This document shows, piece after piece, positions 1-9,453 of a DNA stretch of 64,000 bases. The position numbers and the translations under genes are program-made. Origin of the DNA: Diphasiastrum complanatum (lineage: Eukaryota; Streptophyta; Lycopodiopsida; Lycopodiales; Lycopodiaceae); NCBI GenBank assembly GCA_029204225.1, contig CM055097.1, forward strand, positions 50,284,997 through 50,348,996. Reading direction: 5' to 3'. The notes under the pieces are model-generated. The model did not search any database. It was not told the origin of the DNA and was given only the letters and a program-made list of their open reading frames with translations. How positions within the stretch are numbered: the first letter of the stretch is position 1; each line of letters starts with the position of its first letter.

Positions 1-1090
1 CCAACTTGCATCACTATAGTGATGCAACTCAAATCCCCTTCTCTTCATTTCTAACTCTGTAGGTTAATCCAACATTATGGGTACCCTTCATATACTGTAG
101 GATTTGTTTGGCCAATTTCCAATGTGCTAGACTAGAATTGGAACAGAATTGGCTCAATGTGTAGACAGAGAAGGCCAGATTGGGTCTGGTACATATTGTT
201 AAGTACATCAAACTACCGATTAAGTTCTGGTAGGGTATCCATGTCACCTTCTGTTCTTCCTCTTCTGTTTTTGGGCAATCTTGTTTTGTGAGCTTGGCTC
301 TAGCTATCATTGGTGTGGCTTTCTCTTCGCAGTCCATCATGTGATACTGCTTCAGCACTTTTTTGATGTATTCTGACTGACTCAAGTGCATTTTGCCATT
401 TGTTTGATCTCTTCTGGTCTCCATCCCTGGGCATTTTGTTGCTTCTCCAAGATCTGTGATTTCGTAGTTTTTAGAAATCTAACTCTTCATGTCTTTGATC
501 AACATCAAGGAATTTCCTATCATCAGCGAATCATCCACGAAAATGGTTAGTATCACAAAAATCCTTTCCTAATCTTTTGATGTAGACATTACAGTCTGGT
601 TGAGTAGGATTGAAGTCTAGAGACTTCAGAAGCCATCAAACTTTTTGTACCAGGCTCGTGATGCCTGTTTTAGACCGTAGATGCATCTCTGCAAGTGACA
701 GAATATTGTTTGTTGTCGGAGTCTTCATAGCCTTCAGGTTGCTTCATGAAAATTTTCTCCTCTATATCTCCGTGGAGAAAGGCTGTTTTCACGTCAATCT
801 GGTGAATTTTCAGATTGTACTGTGTGGCGTATGCAAGGAGCAGCCTTATGCTTGTCATCTTGACTATGGGTGAATATGTGTCGAAATAGTCGACACCATA
901 TCTCTACTTGCAGCCCTTCGTGACAAGCCTTGCTTTGTAACAGCCAATGGTGCCATCTGATTTCAGCTTTTTCTTGTACACCCACTTATAGTCAACTACT
1001 TTTCTGTTTTCTGACAATGGCTCTAATGTCCATGCCTCGTTTCGCCTCATCGACTTGATCTCTTCTGACATTGTCTGTTTTCAAAATTCT
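1..1090 (-). pseudogene. Copia reverse transcriptase and start of RNase H (C1), broken
   Basis: This is the RT of copia element C1, which would copy the element RNA into DNA inside cytoplasmic virus-like particles. Reading leftward one sees the KWVYKKK and ARLVTKG start of the RVT_2 domain (about 985-890), the IDVKTAFLHGDIEE box (about 800-750), the catalytic motif as FVDD at 530-541 (copia RTs usually have YVDD), then SQSEYIKKVL and CTRPNLAF (about 365-190), and the RNase H opening YSDAS at about 10-25. Pieces lie in different frames and stops separate them, so no functional product is expected. Family assignment is secure; exact domain limits are approximate. Confidence 0.88.
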
Positions 1091-2311
1091 CTCTCTAGAC
1101 TCTGGATATTTTCTTGGTATGTAGCTAGCTCTTTTGTGAAGCTAAAGTACTCAAACTATGTGTCTTTGATCCATTGAAGATTGTCAGAATAGCGGTCTGG
1201 AGGTCTTCTTTGTCTTGTTGACCTTCGAAGTTCGTTTCATCACTGTTCGAACATTTCTTGTTCGTGGGGTCGATCTCCTGTTTCTTGCTGCTCTGGAGTC
1301 TGGAGTCCTACATTCTGATTTGATAACTGTCCTCGATCTCCCTCTTGAATAGGCAGCATTGTGAAGATCTCATGGCCTCTTTCATCTTTCAGTCCAGAGA
1401 ATGTGGACTCGTTGAAATTCACACCTCTATTCGAAACAACCTTCTTCATGGTTGGATCGTAGAGTCAATACACATGTGTTCCGTTCGAGTAGCTGACCAT
1501 GATTGTTTGTTCAGATTTGTCGTCGAGCTTGTTTCTCTTTTCCTTTGGAATGTGCTTGTATGCTGCACATCCAAACACTCAGGCGTATGACAGATCAGAC
1601 TTTCTGTCTGTCCACATCTCGTATGGTGTTTTGTTTTCCAGTGCTATCATTGTAGATCTGTTCTGAGGTGTACAACTGCAGCTATTGCCTTGGCCCAGAA
1701 TTGGCCTAGCAATTGAGCCTGTGCTATCATGCATCTGGCTCTTTCGATTAGCATTCTATTTTTTCTTTCTGTCACACCGTTGTATTTAGGTGTGTATGCA
1801 GGAGTGAACTAGTGTTCAATCCCCTGTTCTTTGCAGAATCTTGAAAATTCTGTGCTTTTGTATTCACCTCCATTGTCAGATCTAAGGATCTGAATCCTTT
1901 TTGAAGTGTGTCGCTCTGTGAATGCCACGAACTTCTTGAAAGAATCAAATACTTCGAATTTTTTCTTCAAGTAGTAGATCGTGGTCATTCGGCTGTAATC
2001 ATCTATAAACATTAGAAAATATCTCGAACCTGGGAGCGAATCTGTTTTCATCGGTCCACACACATTAGAGTGGACAAGCTCAAGAACTTCCTTGGCTCTT
2101 CTTCCTTCGTGTGTGAATGGATTCCGATGTTGCTTGCCTTTCTGACAAGCTTCGTAGAACTCAGCCTCGGGCCTTGATATTTTGAGACCTGTGACAATGT
2201 CCTTTGTGCTCATGTTGTACAGGCTTCGCATGTTTAGATATACATTCTCCTATGCCACAGCTGATCTTCGTTTTCTGAAGCATTTAATATGCTATCAGAG
2301 TTGCTGATTAT
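1091..2311 (-). pseudogene. Copia integrase (C1), broken
   Basis: The integrase region of C1 would insert the cDNA into the genome. The longest open piece is 1809-2231. The zinc-binding part is damaged: LWHRR is followed by a stop, and the CxxC region reads EFYEACQKGKQHR with one cysteine apparently replaced by tyrosine. In the catalytic core the first acidic residue is lost (HSNVCGP at about 2061-2075, where the family has Asp). The second (RSDNGGEY, about 1860-1885) and the Glu (NGVTERKNR, about 1765-1785) remain. The first Asp to Asn change and several stops make it inactive. The stretch 1091-1600 is the variable linker to RT. Confidence 0.85.
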
Positions 2312-2887
2312 TTAGGCCTGGTAGAGGTTTCCTTCTCTGCATCCGACCGTCAGCAACTTGTTTGTTGTCTTCTCGATCATACGACAAGTGTTGCCATCGA
2401 CCAAAACTCGAATGCCTAGATCTGCCATCTTGGAGACAGATAGTAGATCTTTTCTGAGTGAGGGCACATAGGGTGCTCCTGGCAGCTTTGCTTGGTCTGA
2501 CAATGTTCGTAACTGTAGAGAGTCGATGCCCTTGATATCATGTCTGCTTTCATCACCTAGAATCACCGCTCTGTCGTTTTTGAGTTTATGAAAGTTGATC
2601 AAGATCTTCTTGTTGTAGGTTATGTGAGATGTTGCTCCTGAATCGATGACCACATCGTAGTCATGTTCGGAGTAGTTTGTCGAAGCTTCGTCGAGTATCG
2701 TGAAAGCTTCATCACGTCTTTCTGCATCTTTAGATGATTCTACAACGTTTGCCTTTTCAGCTTTGTTTTTTCTTTTTGGGTTGCAGTCATATGCAGAATG
2801 TCCTTTCTTCTTGCAGTGCATGCAAGGTATTGCTGGATTGAACCAGCATTTGTTGGCCGTATGGCCTGGTTTGTGGCAGTGATCACA
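2312..2887 (-). pseudogene. Copia double zinc knuckle, protease and pre-integrase region (C1)
   Basis: Two consecutive CX2CX4HX4C zinc knuckles are readable: CDHCHKPGHTANKC (from 2887) and CMHCKKKGHSAYDC (about 2825-2780). These are nucleocapsid RNA-binding modules at the end of gag. The aspartic protease follows with its active-site loop intact as VVIDSGATSHIT (about 2660-2625), then a GAG-pre-integrase segment ending REGNLYQA. The frame is open from 2821 to 2312 and then stops. It is a clear copia protease and would mature the Gag-Pol polyprotein in a live element, but here it belongs to a broken copy. Confidence 0.88.
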
Positions 2888-3349
2888 GGAAGAAGATTGT
2901 TGATTTGAGGACTATGTCTTCTCGCATCTTGGCTTGTTTTTGTTCTTCTTATTTTCTTTCATGAAGAGAGCCTTCTCTTGATCACTGCTTCTCTCTCCTT
3001 CGTCTCTCATCAGTCCCTCATCAACGACAAGACTGACTGCTTTGTCGAATGTCATATCTGGTAGACTCAGTATGAGCATTCTCAGCAGCTGATAGGACGT
3101 TGGTAGAGATTTCATGAAGTACATCAATTGTTGTGGTGTTGGGACCTGGTGCTCCTGTCTTGATCCAGCGAGTTAAGCGAAGATCATTTTGATTTCCTCA
3201 ACATGCTGATCTAAGTGGTTGACATCCCACCGTAATGATTGCAGTTAATTATGAAGGTGCATGACTGAAGCCGCCGCAATCCTCACTTCATCCTTCCCAT
3301 GCTGCATGGCTGCTTTTGCAGTCTTCAATCTGCATTAGTAGATCTTCAT
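2888..3349 (-). pseudogene. Copia gag remnant (C1), truncated at its N-terminal side
   Basis: A 71-codon open piece (2912-3127) reads YFMKSLPTSYQLLRMLILSLPDMTFDKAVSLVVDE, cut here into its recognisable parts: a helix-rich capsid segment followed by an acidic and lysine-rich stretch leading into the zinc knuckles. Further gag-like sequence continues in other frames to about 3340. There the element is cut by the junction with family A LTR L1, so the gag start codon is absent. Assignment rests mainly on position directly upstream of the knuckles. Confidence 0.65.
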
Positions 3350-3798
3350 TTCCATGCTCATCCAATGAGAGAGAGAGAGAGAAGCCTAGGGGAGTTAAAG
3401 AATCTCCAAGAGCCTCCATAGGCTTATGGAATGTCAAGAGACTCCTTCCATAACCTATGACTCTTTGAATGCCTTTTTTGTGGGAGTTGGGAACTCAATG
3501 GACACTTTAGAAGGGCATCCTCTTACTAGGTCCCATTGCCCATGTTGTGCAAGATTACTTTGGTCCTAGACCAATAAAGTGATATAGTTCAAGGTTGAGG
3601 CCCAAGGTTTAGAAAAATAGTCATCCAATGACTTTCTAACAACTCTCTAGGTTCCATACCTCCATCCAAGGCATAGACACCTATCTGTCCTTAACCAAAG
3701 ACACTACTACCTTAATCTAAGACACCTACCCTTAATCCTAAGGGTACCTCTTATCCAAGGGTCATGTGACTCGATACCTCCGACTAAGGTATAGTCAC
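3350..3798 (-). repeat. Partial LTR of chromovirus family A (L1)
   Basis: Matches the middle of LTRs L2 (5563-6505) and L3 (11364-12428) base by base apart from scattered changes, including a GA-rich run, the motif AAGCCTAGGGGAGTTAAAG and the paired TACCTTAATCTAAG lines. Both LTR ends are missing. The right end joins integrase sequence at about 3797-3806, where LTR and integrase share the short word CCTT. This suggests an illegitimate deletion that removed the LTR 5' end, the polypurine tract and the chromodomain. Confidence 0.85.
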
Positions 3799-5459
3799 CT
3801 TAAAAGGATCGCAATACCTAGGCGGCAACTTTGCACACTTTCCAGTTTTCAAGTCCCTGGAGTGATTAGGAACCCACAAAAACACCCAGTCGTTGACCAT
3901 GAATACCTTGTGCTTTCGAAATAGATCGACATAGTGTCATGCACTGTCTTAGGCACTACTTATGCTATCTTTAACCAGTTGTAACATTTCTTGCATATCC
4001 GCAAGGAAATCAACTACAGCTTGCACCTGTAGGTTTTTTATGCCAATACTAATTGGTGATCGAGGCTGAAAATCATACATAAGCATGAAAGGGCTGAATT
4101 CGGTCGTTGAATGTTTTGCACTGTTATATGCAAATTCCACTAGTGGAAGGTACTGTTCCCAAACAAACTATCGATGGCCCACATATGCTCGAAGCATATC
4201 CTCCATCGTTGGGTCACGGTAACTAAAAATATCACAAGGTAGCCCGTATAGTCGAAAAAGCTTCTCTACAAACAGTTGAGCTAGTTTTGAAGCTTTAACA
4301 ATAGTTTTTGTTGGGAGAAATTGAGCAAACTGTGCAAGTCTGTCAACAATGACCCAAACTGAATCGTGACCCTTCCCTCTATGTGGAAGTCCAGCCACAA
4401 AATCCATAGATATATTTTTTCACTTTACGGTAGGAATATCTAAAGGATGGAATAGGCCACTAGCTTTTTGCCTTGTCCTGGAGACTTCTTATGCTATCTT
4501 TAGCCAGCTGTAACATTTCTTGAGAAAACTTCGTTGGGATAAATTGAGCAAACTTTGTAAGTTTGTCAACAATGACCCAGACCGAATCGTGGCCCTTCCA
4601 TGTACATGGAAGCTCGACCACAAAATCCATAGATATACTTTTCCACTTTCCGATAGGAATATCTAAAGGATGGAATATGCCACTAGCTTTTAGCCTCTCT
4701 ACTTTATTTAACTGCCAATTAGTACATTTAAGTACATAGGCCTCTACCTGACTTTTCATCTTAGGCCACCAAAATTGCCTTCAAACTAAGGCAAGTATTC
4801 TTTGTATACTCGGATGTCCTGCGCATGGACTATCATGACATTCATGCAAGATTTGGGCCCTTACAGTTTCATTCTCCGGCACACACACCTTTTCTTTATG
4901 AAACAAAATTCTGTTCGAATCAGGAAATCCATTTCAGTCTTTCCTTGATTCGAGGAATCTTGGAAACCTGAATCGACTCTAGAAAGTACTTGTTGCCGAT
5001 ACTTTCCAAAAAAAAAGATTGGACTCATATAGTCCTTGAAGAGACTGAAACAACCTCGGTTCTATAACAGTAAAGCACAACTAATTAATACCTTGACTTA
5101 CGTTACAATAACATATAGAAAAGTCAAAGATTTGCATCAACTCAGGCCATCTAGCTTGCCTACCCTTTAAATCTGTAGTATCACAGAAATATCGAAGAGT
5201 CTGATGATCCGTCAAAACTTCAAATATGGATCCATACAAATAATGTCGTCAAATATTCAAGGAATGAACAATTGCAAACAGTTCTTTCTCATAGGTACAA
5301 TACCTAGACTGATCAGGATTGAGTTTCTTGCTTTCATAAGCCACGGGATGTCCATCCTGCATCAAAACGGCTCCAATAGCATAATCACTGGCATTGGTCC
5401 TAACTACAAAAGCCTTATTAGGATCTCCAATGATTAGTATTGGTGCTGAAGTGACACTT
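3799..5459 (-). pseudogene. Family A RNase H-integrase remnant (Int1), a head-to-tail mosaic
   Basis: From 5459 leftward: RNase H (antisense of 5204-5437), the integrase zinc region (about 4800-4690), then the integrase core start ISMDFVVELP (about 4640-4610). The text jumps from FIPTK to SQEMLQLAKDSI at about 4535-4525, losing the rest of the catalytic core. At about 4450-4490 it restarts with a second integrase core start (MDFVAGLPHRGKGHDSVWV, about 4407-4350). That copy lacks about 75 bp after SYRDP and runs into the C-terminal region (3949-4140). The right part therefore resembles Int2 and the left part Int3. No functional enzyme is possible. Confidence 0.85.
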
Positions 5460-5563
5460 AGAGTCTAGGTTACCCAATCAAAAGAAGCATGTAGTTCCAA
5501 CTCCCGTAAAATTGTTATAGGGGGAGAAGAAAGATAGGAACTTACAAGTGGTAAGTTCTTGGC
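5456..5563 (+). repeat. Inverted 107-bp gag scrap of family A between Int1 and L2
   Basis: This short block reads on the plus strand as the N-terminal part of the family A gag gene (SRLPNQKKHVVPTPVK, then EKKDRNLQV after a stop), opposite to its neighbours. It matches the reverse complement of 10215-10320 and 16691-16800. It joins Int1 at a shared ACTT and L2 at about 5563, where it replaces roughly the last 100 bp of the LTR. It looks like filler DNA captured during break repair. Confidence 0.8.
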
Positions 5564-6505
5564 TCCACCTGTAAGTAAGGATCTTTAAGCCTTCAAGGAT
5601 CTCTCCTCCACCTATGTCCCTACTCTTTATACACATAACAAACTAGCCTCAAGTATTCACCACCCAACCATAGCTAGATCCTAGCTCCAAGCAAGACCTA
5701 TCTAGCCCCCCCTTGCTAACCATAAACAAATCACAACCATACCACAACAAAACCTACTTATGTCCCATACCATAATCAAGATCCAAACCTTAAGCATACT
5801 ACCACAAGAAAGCACTCTACACACTAGTAGCAGCACTAGAGCATAAGCAATGCAAACAAGAGAGATCTCCCCCCTCCCAATGGGCACCCTACTACCCTCA
5901 TATAGATGGCCCATGGATCCCTCCAATGAACTATGGAGTTCCATGCTCATCCACTGAGAGAGAGAGAGAAGCCTAGGGGAGTTAAAGAATCTCCAAGAGC
6001 CTCCATAGGCTTATGGAATGTCAAGAGACTCCTTCCATAATCTATGATTCTTTAAATGCCTTTTTTGTGGGAGTTGGAAACTCAATGGACACTTTAGAAG
6101 GGCGCACTCCTACTAGGTCCGATTGCCCAAGTTGTGCATGTATACTTTGGTCCTAGACCAATAAAGTAATATGGTTCAAGGTTGAGGCCCAAGGTTTAGA
6201 AAAATAGTCATGCAATGACTTTCTAATACCTCTCTAGGTTCCATACCTCCATCCAAGGCATAGACACCTACCTACCCTTTACCAAGGAGACTAGTACCTT
6301 AATCTAAGACACCTACCCTTAATACTAAGGGTACCCCTTATCCAAGGGTCACGTGACTCCATACCTCCAACTAAGGTATAGTCACTTGTCTGTCCGTATT
6401 CAAGGGCACATATCCTTAATCCTAAGGGTACCTTGCCATTTAGCCCCCAACACTAAATGGACTATTAGGGGTCTAAAGTACTACTAGTTACATAGGTATG
6501 TAACA
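5563..6505 (-). repeat. 3' LTR of element A (L2), left-truncated
   Basis: The LTR begins on the minus strand with TGTTACATACC at 6505, immediately after a polypurine tract. It aligns with L3 along its length, including a TATA-like CTATATGAGG region (about 5893-5902) and a GA run at 5956-5967. At the left it lacks about 100 bp that L3 has next to its primer site; the inverted gag scrap (5456-5563) sits there instead. No target duplication can therefore be read at this end. Confidence 0.88.
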
Positions 6506-6525
6506 TTCCTTCCCCCTAAACTTAA
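6506..6525 (-). promoter_or_regulatory. Polypurine tract of element A (plus-strand primer)
   Basis: On the minus strand the sequence is TTTAAGTTTAGGGGGAAGGA directly followed by the LTR start TGTTACA. The same tract precedes L3 (12429-12448). Confidence 0.88.
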
Positions 6526-7458
6526 ATTTTTTCTTGTAGAAAAAAAATTTGGAAAATTCTTCAGGAGATCCGTCTCCTTTTTCCATGTATCTTCCTCTTC
6601 CGATTTGCCCCTCCACCTGACTAAAAATTCCTGAAGCAATCTACTTCATTGAGTCCTCTGTCGGCTATTAACAATCGCCTAGGGTTCAGGTGGTCCACTC
6701 ATCACGAAGAAGTTCCACTAGATCTTCAACAAGGACCAGGGTCTCCCCAACCCCTAACGAGGGTTTGAACTTACTAACGTGGAAAACATGATGAATTCCA
6801 ATGTTAGCTACAAGGTCTAGTTTGTATGCAACCTTGTTTATCACTTGGATAACCATAAAAGGACCGCAATACCTAGGCGCCAACTTTGCACACTTAATAG
6901 TTTCTAAGCCCCTAGAGTGACTAGGAACTCTAAAAAACACCAGTCGTTGACCATGAATATCTTGTGCTTCCGAGATAGATCAGCATAGTGCCTTTCCCTG
7001 TCCTAGAGACTTCCTATGCTATCTTTAGCCAGCTGTAACATTTCTTGAGCAAACTTCGATGGGATAAATTGAGCAAACTTCGTAAATCTGTCAACAATGG
7101 CCCAGACCGAATCGTGGCCCTTCCCTGTACATGGAAGCCCGACCACAAAATCCATCGATATACTTTCCCACTTTTCGGTAGGAATATCTAAAGGATGGAA
7201 TAGGCCACTAGCTTTTAGCCTCTCTGCTTTATTTAACTGGCACTTAATACATTTAAGTACATAGGCCTCTACTTGACTTTTCATCTTAGGCCACCAAAAT
7301 TGCCTTCGAACTAAGTCAAGTATTCTTTGTATACACGGATGTCCTGCGCATGGACTATCATGACACTCATGCAAGATTTGGGCCCTTACAGTGTCATTCT
7401 TCGGTACACACACCTTTCCTTTACGAAACAAAATCATGTTTAGAATTAGAAACTCCAT
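6526..7458 (-). pseudogene. Integrase and chromodomain of element A (Int2), core deleted
   Basis: The zinc-binding domain is intact: HECHDSPCAGHPCIQ supplies the two His, and VLKCIKCQLNK the CxxC (about 7380-7230). The core opens with ISMDFVVGLP (first Asp, about 7160), but FIPSK at about 7055 jumps to AQEMLQLAKDSI. The second Asp and the Glu of the DD35E triad are therefore gone. After a stop come [10 protein letters not shown]-like sequence, the GPY/F module ([11 protein letters not shown], about 6880-6860), VFHVSKF, and beyond 6690 a chromodomain-like end (SRLLQEFLVRWRGKSEEEDTW) in another frame. The chromodomain marks the family as a chromovirus. No catalysis is possible from this copy. 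Confidence 0.88.
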
Positions 7459-8186
7459 TTCAGTCTTTCCCTAATTCGAGGAATCTTGCAAAGCTGAATC
7501 GGCCCCTGAAAGTACTTGTTGCCAATACTTTCCAAAAAAAGGATCGGACTGATATAATCCTTGAAGAGACTGAAACAACCCCGGTTCTAGAACAGTAAAG
7601 CACAACTGATTAATAACCGATAATCTACTTAAAGCATCCGCTAGAATATTTTGACTTCCTTTACAATAACGTATAGAAAAGTAAAATATTTGCATCAGCT
7701 CAACCCATCTAGCTTGCCTCCCCTTCAAATTTGTAGCAGCACATAAATAAGAAAAAATCTGATGATCCGTCAAAACTTCAAATCTGGCTCCATACAAATA
7801 ATGTCACCAAATTTTCAAGGAATGAACAATTGCAAACAATTTCTTCTCATAGGTATAATACCTAGACTGAACAGGATTGAGTTTCTTATTTTCATAAGCC
7901 ACATGATGTCCATCCTGCATCAAAACGCCTCCAATAGCATAATCACTGGTATTGGTCCTAACCACAAAAGCCTTATTAGGATCGCCAATGATTAGTATTG
8001 GTGCTGAAGTGACACTTTTTTTAAGCAAGTCAAAACAACTATTCATATCCTTCGTCCACACCACTAGTAGACTCTTAGCCCTCCGGCTTAGCTTCTTATA
8101 GCCTTTCAAGGCCTGGGTAAGGGAAAATGCCAATCAAGAAAATTGGGGAATATGCCGACAAAAAAAATTCTACAAACCCCAAGAAA
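7459..8186 (-). pseudogene. RT connection and RNase H of element A
   Basis: This is the half of the RT-RNase H frame downstream of the solo LTR insertion. From 8186: remains of the FLG-YRRF-type RT thumb in a damaged frame, then LTQALKGYKKL, TSAPIL, the RNase H opening VVRTNTSDYAIGGVLMQ (family Asp-Ala-Ser replaced by Asn-Thr-Ser at about 7950), YYTYEKKLFAIVHSLKIW (about 7870-7810), YGARFEVLTDHQIFSYL and QNILADALSR. Stops at about 7800 and near 7470 split it. The first RNase H catalytic Asp appears changed to Asn. Confidence 0.85.
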
Positions 8187-8191
8187 GACTT
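8187..8191. repeat. Target-site duplication GACTT, left copy
   Basis: Five bases identical to 8929-8933. Together they bracket the 737-bp solo LTR and belong to the interrupted RT codons of element A. Confidence 0.92.
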
Positions 8192-8928
8192 TGTGAAGAA
8201 TTGAAAAAGATTATCTATGTTAGATATAGGGGTCTTATGTTTTTTACATCAAGCATCTAGGTGTAGGATGTTGATAGGAATAAATTTGGCATAGATGACA
8301 AATTATGCATTTCCACTTGTAATGCCAGTATTGAGCCAAAATAGAGTAAGAGGCTAAACACTTGCTAATTAGAGTGTAGACAAGTGTAGAGTTTTTGTTT
8401 GATGAATTCCAAGAGGTCCAATAGGATTTAGAGGTGGAACCTTGTGAGGTCCAATAGGAAATTGAAGTGTGCTTGAATATAGTCCAATAGAATTAAGAGG
8501 TGCATAGATCAATGATCCAATAGGATCAAGAGGTGACAAAATATGGTCCAATCATAGTTAAGCATAGTGGTAGTTCGTGGACCTACTAGTATCATTGTAC
8601 TCCTCATTTTGAAGTCAATTGATTTGGTGATTTCATGGATTTTGTGAGTTATTGGATTTCTAGCTTTCTCTCTCTACCCGAGAGCTCATGATGCATTTTC
8701 TCTCTCTACCCAAGGAGAGCAGCTTGTTTTTACTTAGATTATTTTTTGAATACTTCCCACACGTGTGAGTGAGAGTTGGAAGTGATTGAATGCATGTAGT
8801 AGTGTGTTTTTGCCATAGGATTCAAGATTGATCTTGAATCTCAATCTAGTCTTGATCTTGGTGCATCTACACACCTTAGGAGATCACAAGTACATGTAGT
8901 GGACAGTCCACACGTGTGAAATTCAACA
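8192..8928 (-). mobile_element. Solo LTR of an unrelated element nested in A
   Basis: A 737-bp block interrupts the RT-RNase H frame exactly between KIKS and FLG. On the minus strand it begins TGTTGAATTTCACACGTG and ends CAATTCTTCACA, that is TG...CA. It is flanked on both sides by the identical 5 bp GACTT (8187-8191 and 8929-8933, plus strand). It has no coding capacity. It is what remains after the two LTRs of an inserted element recombined. I found no second copy of this LTR in the window. Confidence 0.93.
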
Positions 8929-8933
8929 GACTT
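8929..8933. repeat. Target-site duplication GACTT, right copy
   Basis: Identical to 8187-8191. Removing one copy together with the LTR would rejoin the two halves of the RT region in alignment with relatives. Confidence 0.92.
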
Positions 8934-9453
8934 GATTTTCTGAACTTTGGTAAGAATAGGCCAATCAATAATCCTCTGGATACGATCGGCTTCAATCTCC
9001 ACGTCCCGTTCGGAAATCTTATGCCCCAAGTAGGACAATTCCTTAGCAAAAAAGTCACACTTAGACTCCTTGGCAAAGAGCTTTTCCTTTCTTAGGATGT
9101 CCAAGACGATCCTAAGATGCTCTTTATATTCTGCCAAAGTCTTATTGAACACTAGGATATCATCTCACAATACCACTATGAATCTTCCCAAATATGGCCT
9201 GAACAAATCGTTCATCATCTGTTGGAAAGTTGCCGGTGCATTGGTCAAACCAAAAGGCAACACCAAAAATTCATAGTGACCAAAGCGAGTTCGAAACCCG
9301 GTTTTTGGTATATTTTCTGTCTTAATGCATATCTGATGGTAGCCCGATCTTAGATCTATCTTGGTAAAGTACCTAGCACCACCAAGATAGTCTATTAGAT
9401 CATCCATCCGCGGCAGTGGATATCTATTCTTAATGGTTACCTTGTTCAATTTT
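8934..9453 (-). pseudogene. Reverse transcriptase (fingers-palm) of element A
   Basis: Ty3-type RT upstream of the solo LTR. Visible motifs are [20 protein letters not shown] (about 9450-9395), [13 protein letters not shown] (about 9370-9330), [20 protein letters not shown] (about 9310-9250), [12 protein letters not shown], then VVL-stop-DDIL. The palm motif FLDD is thus broken by a TGA at about 9164. KEHLRIVLDILRKEKLFAKES and SYLGHKIS follow. The N-terminal RT and the whole protease are missing: gag-proximal sequence ([13 protein letters not shown]) runs directly into LNKVTIK at about 9453. Confidence 0.9.

Larger units (their letters stand above)
1..3349 (-). mobile_element. Ty1/copia retrotransposon remnant C1 (runs off the left edge)
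   Basis: On the minus strand, from 3349 leftward, come gag remnants, two zinc knuckles, protease, integrase, reverse transcriptase and the start of RNase H. This is the copia order, with integrase before RT. The right end stops inside gag and abuts LTR L1 of family A at about 3349, so the 5' LTR, primer site and start of gag are missing. RNase H and the 3' LTR, if present, lie left of the window. Frameshifts and stops break it throughout. Confidence 0.9.

Noticed and set aside
6-27. Perfect 22-bp palindrome around CATCACTATAGTGATG
   Set aside because: It lies inside the copia RNase H codons for YSDAS; a chance palindrome in coding sequence is the simpler explanation.
5541-5550. CTTACAAGTG taken at first as the end of LTR L2
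   Set aside because: The surrounding 107 bp match inverted gag sequence; the real LTR similarity starts at about 5563.
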